Shown here: in pieces, positions 27,401-39,400 of the stretch
Layout: the number at the start of each line of letters is the position of its first letter
How positions within the stretch are numbered: the first letter of the stretch is position 1
DNA from: Onchocerca lupi
Taxonomy: Eukaryota > Nematoda > Chromadorea > Rhabditida > Onchocercidae
Reading direction: 5' to 3'
Length of the DNA stretch: 64,000 nt
Assembly (NCBI GenBank): GCA_028564675.1
Contig: JAOVVO010000012.1
Location: 186,001-250,000 of the forward strand
Made by a program: the position numbers and the translations under genes
Notes under the pieces: generated by a model
What the model saw: only the letters and a program-made list of their open reading frames with translations
The model's database searches: none
Told to the model about the DNA's origin: nothing

Positions 27401-30400
27401 TTCAGAATAAACCTTAATCTTTCATTTTTTCTGAAGATTGGCTGATTAGCTTGAAGAGAAATGGGCATTTTCATCACTTATTATTTCTATATCATGCAAA
27501 AGACGCCTATCATGTCGAAAGTAATAAAGAAATGAAATATATGCTCTTTAAAAGATTACTTGTAAGTTCAATAATGAAAAGCGTAAATAATAAACAAAGA
27601 AAGGAAGGAATGAGGAAGGATATGTAAACAACACACAAACGGAGAAACGTAAACAATTGGTAGTGCGAGATTGGAAGGGTCTCGAGAAAATAAAGTAAGC
27701 AGTGTTGTCATACTCATTTCGGAACAGGAAATTGAAGAGTTTATTGGCAGCAGAATGATATATAAATGAATTTATTAAATGAAATATTTCAATTATATCA
27801 TTTCAAAAAAATATCAAAAATAAAAAAAATTAAAGCTTGAAGGTTCGTCAATAACTCATTTCAACTTTATGTAGCTTGAAGTATTTCTCAAATGTTGCAA
27901 TGTCCAGTTATGTGGCAAACAATGAAATTATGGGACAATTTCCTCCTTGTAATTGTCAACTATAAAAATTCTGAAATTCGTAAATGACAAGAAATTCCCC
28001 TTGCATTTATCTTTCAAGCTTTTTCATCATTCATTTATATCAATTAGAATTCAAGTTTGTTTCACAACATTGCTAGTATTCACAAATCAAAATATACTAC
28101 AATTTTAGTTATCATCCGATACATTGGAAATTCATTTTAAGAATTTCAAAATTCCTGAAGAAGAAGTGATAGAGGCATGAAAATTAAAGGAAAGGGATTT
28201 TTTCCTCTGAAAGCATAAATAATTATAGACAAAAAATCAATGGTCCGTAAAAAATTCCATGGAAAACAAAGATCTTTGTTAAATGACCAGAAGAAGAAGG
28301 AAATTTCATCTTATTTTCAGAAAATTATCAGTTCTTTGAAATATTAAAAGAATTCATTTAGAAAAAAGAAAAAAAAACTGAAAATAAGATTTGATGGAAA
28401 TTTTGAAGAATTATTAATCTCAAAAAATCTAAATTTTAGAATTCGATATTTTTTCTTTCTTTTTTTTTTTTTTTTTTTTTTTTTTTTGACAAAAAATGAG
28501 ATGTACAGATCGATGGCAAATTTATTTAAAAATTTATCTGATTATTTTTTTTTATCAAGAATAATTTAGGAGATAAAATGAACGATAAATTCAATGGTTG
28601 CTTAAACTTCCGATTTTTATTTTTACTGAGTGTAAATATCCGGCAAAGAGAGAAGGATCAGCTAATTTTGGTGGTCTAAAAAAATTGAAAAAGTGAAACT
28701 GAATTAAAGTTAAGCACTCTAAACTTCCTTCATCGTCTCTAGAAGGAACTACCAAATGAATAAAATTAAAGCAATAAATGATAGATATATGGATAAAATC
28801 AAATAAATTTGGTTATCGACTTGTATATTTCATTATTTATCAGAAATACTACACAACTTCGATATAAATGAAAATAAATATTTGAAATGGAAATATTTAT
28901 CGATTTATAATTTTAAATATCAATGTATCCTTTAACCCTAAATTTCATTTAAACTAAAGTACAATTATCGGCGAGTTAATAGAAATTCGACGGCATTATT
29001 GGAAACTTTTATTTGAATGGAGAAATAAATAAAATTAATGAAATTTAAAGAGTATAAGGAAGAAAAGAGGGAGAGACAGAAAGAATGTAAAATTCATCCT
29101 CATTTTTTACATCCATAAACAGATCGGATTCCCTGAAGGGGACATTTTTCTGGTGATGTTAAAGGCGGAACAGTCATCCATTTCTTCATTATCATGCCTT
29201 CTTTTGAAACTTAAAAAAAAAAAAAAAATATTTGTTTTTTGCGAGAAATAATCAATTATATCTTTCCATCCATTTCCCGGTGTAGTTTGGAAGAAGAAAG
29301 ACGCTTTGATTCATTTTGAAATTTCATAGCACTTACAATTTTTCATATTTCCAAATGCAAAGAAATCATTCTGATACATTTTATGGTAAAGGAATTCGAG
29401 AAATTCGAAAAAAAAAATAAAAAACTTTGCCACAAAGAAGAAATTTTTTTTTGAAATAGTTCGTAGTAACAGTTGTAAGCAAAACAGAAGTTACTTTTAT
29501 AAGTAGAGCATAAAATGGGAGACTTGTATCTAAAAAAAATGTTTATTTTTTCATTTCCTTAAATAATTTAATTAGCATTCTCAATAAATAATGGCACTTT
29601 AAGCTTGAGCGAGAATTTTAGCTGAGTTGAAATCGAAAAATCAGAATATATGAATTAAAAACTTGTTATTCTTTAAGTTCATAACTTACATAACATAATG
29701 TAACTTGATAACTTAACTGTTAGCAAGATTTAACTTTTTCTCTCTTTCTTTCAAAATAAGTATCGGAAGAAAATCACAGCGAATATGATACAAAATGAAA
29801 AGTATCGGAAGCACTAAATTCAAGTAAGGTTAATAATTAATTAATTAAGGTGATGGAAAGCGACATGGATGATTCATAGTGAATGACAAACATATGATAA
29901 ACACAGAAAGAGTTTTTACCTGCTTCTTGAGTAATAACATTTCCTGTAGTAATAAAGGAATTGAGGGTTAAAGAATAAATTTTAATTTCCTGTCCTTTAA
30001 TCTCTAATTAATTTGAGAGAATTCTTGCAATGAAAATTAAGAATACAATTCAATTTAACCCCTTATTCCCAAACAAACTAAGCAAATCCCATTCAAATCT
30101 CTATTCATCCATTTCTTATTCCCACAAAGCTATGACAGTATAAAATTGATATGACATCTTTCTTCTGCCTATTTATGCAGAAAGTTACTACAATTGAAAT
30201 CGCATAAAACATTATTTGTCATATTTCAATTTAAAAAATAAAAAAAAAAAAGTAAGGGATGATTCTGAATCCGAAAATACAGAATAGTACTTTCAGAATT
30301 CATCAATCTGACATATTTGTGATAGCAAAGTTAAATCTAGTGGAGATATCAATGATCATTCTAATCTTCTGTGATATGCATTACTTAAAAGTTTTCGCTT

Positions 30401-33400
30401 CTTTAGAAGAGAAAAAAATAAGACTGCAAGAGCGATTACAAGTTCTGAGCGATTAGAAGAACAAACTAATCTATAATAGAAGAATTACTGACTAGCAAAT
30501 TTGTTGTAATTTTCAAGCGAACTGATAATAGTTTTATTATAATCTTGATAGATTGAAAAATTTGAGAGAAAAAGATTCAGCAAAGTTCCAATCGTTGAAT
30601 CATTTCGTTTGAATAAATGAATTATTAAACAAAATATTAAATATGAAATAAAGATTTGTTCTCTTTTCGCAACTGTCATAATCAATTTTCATAGAATATC
30701 AAATTGATTCATTTCAGCATTTCTTCTTTTCTTTATGTCAGCAACATTTGTATTGTAAATCATTGAAATTTATAGCAACAATAACATTTCGAAACAGAAT
30801 TGTATTACAACGTGGCTGTTTCAAATGTTCTTTTTCATCCAACTTTGTATAAGTTTAATAAAAATATTCGAGTGAATAACATGGATTTCATGACACAATT
30901 TATCTGTTAAATACAAACTAAAAAAGTCTGCTTAATAAATATTAAAACTGCAAGCCAGTGATAACGATACGCTTAATTACCCTGCTCATAGCTTGAAAGA
31001 GAAACTTTCAGTCAAACTATACTGCATTACAGCCTAAGTGGCTATATAGAAATTTGCCCCAAGTTCGATAATGGATCAAGTTGCATTTTAAATCTAAAAG
31101 CAAATTATAAAGTGACTGTGGAAATGCACCATGAATTCTCGACTGCACTATCATCAAACTGATAGTGAACAATTGATGTGATATTTTTTACTCCTATTAC
31201 CGTTTGCTTTAGAAGGAATTTTGTTTATTAATATATTCCAAAATTCGTTTCAGACTTATTTTTCAGCAAAATTCAATTTATTGAAACAAGGAAGAGAGAA
31301 AGCAAAAACATGAAAAGTATGAAGAAAAATGTAATACTAGTCAGCCCCAAGATTTCCGAGATAGTTCAAATATCGATTGAGTGAGTTTAGAAAGATTAAA
31401 GATCCAAGAAATATTAACATGACCAAGGAAATTATTACTTAATAAGTAGATCAGTTTGACCTGGAGTCAATGAAACGCAAAAATTCCCATTGGGAATGAT
31501 CATGGCATGTTTCAAAAAAAAAATTAAAAAAAGAATAGCAAAAAAGCAATGGCATATATGGTATAAATTTTCCCTCTTCCTACTGAAAGTGAACGACTGT
31601 GACAAGTTTAGATGTCAAAATGACATTTAACTGCCATTAAATTCAACCAGAATAATGTCAAACAACGATTTCCAAGCCTTCTAACAACAAAAATAAAAAA
31701 CTGACAATACAGCAATTCAGTGAAACTTCCTTGAATAGAACAGGTAGAATACACAAAGAAAGAAGAAATAAGAACTGCATGAAAGATCTCTCGTTATCCT
31801 AATTATAAAAAATAACATTCTTATGCCCTTGATATTACAGTATTCTTGTGCAGAGCTCATTACAGTATTAGCTTACAGAAACTTACTGCAAATGTATTAA
31901 ACCGAACAACATTCTTATGCCCGTGGTATTACAGTATTTCCGCGCACAACTCCTTACAATATCAGCTTGCAAAAACATCTGTAAATGAATTAAAAATGTA
32001 ATCCAACGATAAAAAGGTTAAACTGAGAAGTCAGTATGTTTGAGAGATCTGAAAATACTTTAAAATATCCTTAATGATTTTGGGTAAACAAGAAGAGTAG
32101 AAAACATTCGTAATGAAAGGAAAGAATGATGAGGATTGGAGAAGTGATATGATAAGAAATTTAGCTTGAAGAATGCTTTATTTGTTTAGGAACTTATATT
32201 GTTGTGCAAGATAGATTTCATAACCTATGAATTGATTAGGAGAATCTGAAGCGATTATTTATTAGAAAGCAAAATTATCTAACAATCAATACTAATTGTT
32301 TCTTGCTTCACAGTACGCCTTTTAGAAAATCTCGGAAGTGAACTCATATTTTTAAATAATTTTACGAAAATGATTGATGAAAAATGACGAAATATTAGAG
32401 AATCAATTCCTCATTTCACTCTATGGATTTATATGAAATGCATTTATGCATTTGCAGCAATCGCACGACATAAAACTTGCACTTGTTTGCATTTATTGCA
32501 CTGCACTGCAGTGACATGACTGGATATTTGCTCATTTATATATCACTCATAAAACTTGGGTGATGTCCATCCCTTCGGAAGTATTGTCCACTCTTTAATG
32601 TCCACCCCTCCAAGAATACTGTCCATTCTTGCGCTTGATTATGCAAGCTTGACAGATTTCGAGTACTTTATTAGTCTTTGTTAATTAATTAGCACGATAC
32701 AAGTATTCTCCTGATTATTTCAGGAAGCTTCTAGGACCATATGCTCCATCTTGTACTATCGTTGCTTAATTCTCATCTCCGAAGAAGCTCAAGCAAAATT
32801 TAACGAAATATGTTATTTTCAATTAGAAAAGTTAAAAAAGTTTTAAAAATTTCAATAGTATTGAATTGAGAAAAAATGGAATGGAAATGATTTTCAAATA
32901 ATAAAAGATCATTTCAGTGTCTTTTAAAGAGCCAACTATCATTTCTGAAGAGAAAATCCATGTAATTGAGAGCATTGAACGGATTATTTAATTGAAAAAA
33001 GCATGAGAAATGGAAGAAAATGGCTGTCACTTGAAGAATTATTATTGAAAATTTGATAACATCAATACATTTTGATCTTTTTTTGTTTTGTTAGAAAATC
33101 TGGTTATAGGAGATTGGCAGTTTTTTTTTGATAAATTTATGGAAAAATGGGTAGTAATGGTAACAATGCCTGCAGTTAAAAGTTAAAAATATCAAAGTTC
33201 AATGCCTGATGTGTACACCTTGAAACTTGGCCAATGAGCCAGAAATAAACATCCAATCTGCCAATCTCCTATAAACATCCAATCTGCCAATCTTTGTAAT
33301 TTTTTCTTTGTAATTTTGTCGCATAAGGCTAGCAAAAAGAAAGAATCGATAAAATTCTACAACAGATTTAACCCTCTCAAATTTCAATTTCATCTTATTT

Positions 33401-36400
33401 AAAAAAAAAAAAAAAAAAAAGACAACGAAATTTTAGAGCATCCAAAACTTCAAAAACTCTAAAATTTTAAACGGAATAAAATTTTTAATTTTAAAAACTT
33501 TAACTTAAATCAATAATCATAAATTTTGGTCTTTGTGAAATTTCACGTCGTATTTCTAGCCATCAGTTGAAATTAAAAAAAAAAAAAAAAATCACTACAT
33601 ATGAAATTAACAACAAAGCAACGAATAATGATAAGTTTTCGCTAAATAAAATGGAAAAGTTTCTGTCAAATTTAAATTATAAGTTTGAAATTGAATCCAG
33701 AAGATGTCAATAAACAGCTGTCACATCATTTACTACGAACTGCTCAAATGAAGGATTAAAATTTTGAATGTGTAAGATTTTAAAGTAAAATGAACAAATC
33801 ATTGGCTGGAAATAGAGATGTGGTGCACAATAAAATAGAAACAGATGTGTAACCTGAAATAGCGAAAATTAACTTTTTGGCAAGATTAAAAATCACTTTT
33901 TTTTTTAAACGAACTTTATGAAATTCATTAAATATAAAATTAAAAAACACGAACTTTTCTTGAACTTTCATTTATTTTTCACTTATTTTCTTATTATTTT
34001 AAACATAAAAATGAGCAAACGTTCTCTCTTGTTACGAATATTTTTACCAAACATTTGTCAAGAATGTGCAACGTTCAATGAGGTGAAAAGCGAATTAATC
34101 AAATTGCAGCAAAATTAAACTAATGTTAATTGCAAAGAAAAGTGTAATGTGTAAGACGATCTTTTCCTTTCAAGCGATATATTTCAGCAATAAAGATATG
34201 AAGAAGAAATGATTCGAAAATGGGTAATTGGGTAAGGTTAATAAAATATTGAAATAATTCAACATTGCTGAAATTTGAAACTGTCTGTCCCATTTCTGTC
34301 GAAATCAAAATTCTTGCCCTTTCTTTTCGACCATCTTAACAATAACAATTACATTTTACTGTATTCCAATTATTCATGCATATTTCTCTGTTTTCTTCAG
34401 CATTTTGATTGGTTTTTCTTGTTCTAAATTAATTTCTTGTTTCTCGTTGGCAAAGCTTCTCGGCATTTCATTGTTAACTGTCAAAATTCAATGAATTTTT
34501 ATCATAGAATTTGATCTTCTCAAAGTGACATATTTTATAGTTAATGAATTTTATTGCTAAAATATTAATTTACTTGAGTTTTCTGTCGACATAAGATCTT
34601 GATTAACAATTAATTTCTCTTCAAAATTAATTAATTAGTTTTTAGTGCATTGATTCTTTACAGTGATGCAACAAAACATGTTAGCACAAACTAGTACCCC
34701 ATCTTGGACAAACAAAAGAGACTTATTATGCCAGATGTCGGCCATTTCACTTTCTATCGTGCAATCTATGAATTCAGTCGATATCAGTGATGGATAAAAC
34801 TGATAAGAAAAGATAATTCTCATAATGTTTAACGAGAAGACAATTATTCCATTTTACAACAATATTCTCTGTTACTGAGACTTCTCACGGTCCCATCTCT
34901 TCTCCTATATCACTTTCTCAATTTATCGTTATCATCTTTCTAAAATGGTCAAGGACAACAGAAGGACAATTGAAAAATACATAATTCAAACATTATCGGA
35001 GTGCAAATTAAATAATTATTTTCAAATTAAAGCAACAGCGAAGTGCTGTAGTAGTAACTCAAAAGTGAAATTATTTGAGAGATGATAGTATAGATGGACG
35101 ATCATCATATCAATGATGACCTTTGACTTCTCCAATAAAAGCAAAGGAGGAGGAAATAGCGATGAGTTAGAATGAATTAGTGGGAGACTAGAAAATGCAC
35201 TAGCAGACAACTTTTGAGATTATCGCCACAAACATACCTGGAGACAAATTGCACTACAGTAAGTACTAAAATACAATACTGATCTTTACTAATAACTTGA
35301 AGACCTTCAGAAATTATCTTATGCTCATTAAATTGTTCATCGATGGAAGCAAAGGTCGAACAAAGGTCAAGCATTGTTATGCGCATGCAGCGCTTTAGAT
35401 CCATCACTTTCACGCCTAATTATTCTGCAAAACTACTGCTGAATTACAATCAGTTTTACGTGTAGCAAAAATCGAAGAAATTCTGCTGTTCTCATATCAA
35501 TAGGTTGCCTTCACCTTTTTCATTTTTGAATTTTAACTTCAATTTACGAAATTTTTTCATACTTTTCAAAGATAATTTTCAAAAAAAAAAGGCAAAAATT
35601 ATGGTATAAATTTGAAGAGACGACTGAATTAATGAAATTGGTAAATTTATAGAAAGCAAATGCTAAATCTGTATTACTCGGATAATATAGTAGTAGTAAA
35701 ATTCATTTTTTCAATGCTCCCTTTCCATCTAAATTATCTCCACATGACTATTAGCTTACTCCTTTTTTTTGCTGCAATCCCTTTCTTCCATCATTTCAAA
35801 TATAATTTTTATTTGAAAAGCAAATCTGGGCACGTATCGTACATTTTTTTTTAACAAAAATCAAGTCGTATCTCGAGAAAATCTTTGTTCTAAATTATGA
35901 TACAACTAGCGCAATGTTGGTTATAATCGCTGCTTGTAATTTAGAAATTGAAATGGAGACTTGAATTTGATAGATATGAAAAATCCAAGATTGAAAAGCC
36001 AAAAAGGAAACAAACTCAGTAAAGACAGCTTAGATGACAGATAAAAAAAATAGCAGTCAATATGTCAGGATCATTTTTCGGCCAACAAATGACATCTCTC
36101 CATGGTTTATTATTTTTGGGCAAAAATGTCGGAAATAAAATATAAAAATTGAGATGAAGAAAAGATTTGAATGCTAAAATCGTCATTATAAAAGAAGAAA
36201 GAATAAATATAATTAGAAGATTAATTTGGAAATATTTGTGACGATTGATAGAAATACAACTTGAATTGCAACAAATAATTGTTGCAATTCATTTCAACGA
36301 ACAGAAAAGGTTAACTGATATGGCAATACAAAGCTGTCATATATATAAATGCTCCAAGAATAATTACAAATGACCAACTTATTAAACTTGATCATCCAAC

Positions 36401-39400
36401 CTTTTTCATTCAGTTTTACAACATTTTGCGATATTAAAATGAAAGTTTGTCGTAATTGAAAACAAGAAAGACAACACAACTAACCTTTCGTTTCCAAACA
36501 TTAAGCGCAGAAGATGTCTCATCAACCGGTTGAATCCGTTTTGTTTCACCCAGAAATTTTAATCTATCATCAATGCCATTCTCCTTCACTAAATCGATAC
36601 TTTCCATAGAGAAACATGTACGATTACTGCCAATATGTCCATCACTGGTCTGAATTTCAAATTTTAATTAAAACCTTAAAATTGAATTATATGAAAGGAT
36701 CGAAAAATTCGAGAAATCAAAAATCAATGTTAATTATAATCGTAAGGACAAAATATTTCTTATTTGCACAAAGAATTTCTTTTTAAAAAAAGCGATCGAT
36801 TAGATACAGTAGTATAACAGCAAACAATATTTATGGCCATTGAGTATAACAAGTTCCTAATTTACTTCTGATTATCTAAGCTATTTTCAGTATATCTTGA
36901 TACCTATGGTGATCTAAAATCTCTCCGACAGTTCAGATCATCTGAATACTATTCTTGCCTTATCCAAAATAACTCATGAATTGAAAAATCTTGTGGTAGC
37001 ATGAAAATTAGAAAACCTACTCTCGAACCAGCACTGTCAACATTGCTTCTCCATTTCACATCATTTGCGGCCTCATAACCAGATAATTGTCCATGAACTG
37101 AATTTGGCATTTGTGAGAAACGTTGGTCTGGTTTTATATCCAGAACTAAAGATAAATTAGTTCTGGATAGTGGTAGGCCATGATTTGATTCTATTTCTTT
37201 AATTTTCCACTTTGATCCGGAATTACATTGAGGAAGATGATTTTTGCCATTCATGATTATCGGTGAATTTTCTTTGCTGAATCCCGAAACTTTGGTGTCA
37301 GAAATGATTTCGGTCGTTTGAGTATTTTTTTGGTGCAATTTTAAATATTTTTTGAAAGATGAATATTTTTTCCGCGGCCAAAAACGCCATAAACGTGATG
37401 ATTCATTGCAGCTACTTGCATTTTTAACACCGGCACAATTTTGCAAATTTGAGCTACAATTATTGCTGCTGAATTTTGGCGATGAGAAATGAAGTTTCTC
37501 TGATTTTTCCGTATCTTTTGGTGCACTGATAACGATTGCATGCACTGATTGCTTGCGACGATTCGATGCTCGTGCTGTTAATACTATATGTGCTGTGCAA
37601 GAAACTTCAGGAATTTCCATTGATTGGTGCCAAATATTCTGAAAATGTTACGGCTATGATTTTATGGCTACAGAGTTCATTTCACTCTAATTTGGCCATA
37701 GAATGAGGATAGTCTGTTTTTTAGGTACAAAAAGTAATATCACATTTTACTTTTTGACTATTTCAACTTGTTTTATTTTATTGTAGCATTTTTATCACTA
37801 ATTCAATGTCCATTTTAAATTCGCCTTTCATTCCCAATTCTTTCTTTTAAAATTTAAACAAACTTTTACAAGAGATAATGCTTAATGAAAAGAAAAAAAA
37901 AGAAAAAGAAAAAGAAAGAAATGAAGAGAAAGATTGATGAATGAAGCATTGCCATAATGCTTGGTAAATCTAATTAAAATCGGTAAAGTAAATAAATGAA
38001 TCAAATGATTGCCTGAAAATTTCATTTCTCTCTTTCTTCCTCTTTCTGTCCCAATCTCAGCCATAAAGTCTATCGGCAAGATTACTTCCTCTTCAGTCAC
38101 AAATTACTATTTCTCACTTTTAGCTTTCAAGTTGCCTATTTTCGATTTTAGGTCTTCTCCTAACTCCGAGCCTTTTTCCTGCTTCTTTCTTTGTGTTGGA
38201 GGAAAAGTCTTCAAAGTTTTTGGAAATATTAGCGAAACAGAGAGATGAAAAGGTTGAACGGAATAAAAGGTCAAATTAAATTTTGCATTGCAAAGCAAAA
38301 AGGCTTATCTGCATTAAGTAATACGAATAATTGAATTCAATCTAAAAATCCGTCCATCAACCAATCTTTCAGAACAAAAGTCTATTTCTATATATATACA
38401 ACTTAAAAAAAAAATTCTTTCGTTCGAATAAAAATTTTTAAAAAAATTTCAAAAATTTTCCCGTAAAAATCTTTTTTTTGCAAAATAATGGAAATATTTA
38501 TTTAAATAGCTGATCAAAAATGAAATAAAACTTTGTTGAAGTGAAAAATGAAGGATAGTTGAAATCTCAAAAAATTTATTGCTATTTTACACACTTTTCG
38601 AACTCAACTTCATGAAGAAAAATTTATCCCAATTAATTATTGATAAAAATAAAAACGATACTTTTTTGTAGGAATTTCTTTTTTGAAATTTTATAAAATG
38701 ACTAGAACTGGATTTTGATGCGATTTTCTGCGTCCGATGATGATGATGAGTTGATAGAGAAATTTGCGATTCGTTATCATGCGATTGGGCTGATGGCGTC
38801 GAATTCATTACACCCATTTCGAATGAAATATTTGAGTTATTTCTTAGTGGCGATTGCATATTTTGCTTAAATTGCAATTTTTGATAAATTAAAATAAACA
38901 AAAATTAATTAGAAAAAAACAACAAACTCATTCCTTATCTCTTGTAATATCATTCTTTTGGTAAGAGATTTTATTCAATATTAATCCACTAACAAGGTAT
39001 TATATGTGTGAAATGATGATTTTATTTATCCATCATATTTGAATACTACGAAAATAACTTTGAAATCCTTTATAAAGAGTGTTTTAATTGCTCAATTAAT
39101 TATTAAAACAAATATGTACCTTTAAGGAATCGTATTTAAGCTCATTGGGACGCACTATATCAGCATCAGTAGTAGTACTATTAATAATACTGTCAGTGAT
39201 AGCACCCGAAGTAGCAGAGATGATAAAAGGTGATAATTGCCGAGTTGATTGTCCGGTTAAATCAAAACTACTAGATGGTAATGAGTCTATTTCGGCAAGA
39301 ATTTGTGACGTCCATCTGAGAAAAATGAACTTTTAATTATCATATTTATTGAAAATTACCATATTCACAATTATTTAAGAAAAAAATTAAAAAAATCAAA

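Larger units (their letters stand above)
24590..29919 (-). other. 5.3-kb gei-1 intron
   Basis: Holds a candidate cassette exon at 25770-25826 and a GC-richer ORF-free block at about 26850-27210, both listed separately, and a poly(T) tract near 28460-28487. The rest is AT-rich without recognisable structure. Confidence 0.6.
29944..36484 (-). other. 6.5-kb gei-1 intron
   Basis: AT-rich intron. Contains a 94-bp tandem duplication (31814-32001), short tandem duplications at 32563-32630 and 33247-33293, a perfect hairpin at 36263-36290 and a possible orphan exon at 35238-35404. No convincing nested gene. Confidence 0.6.
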
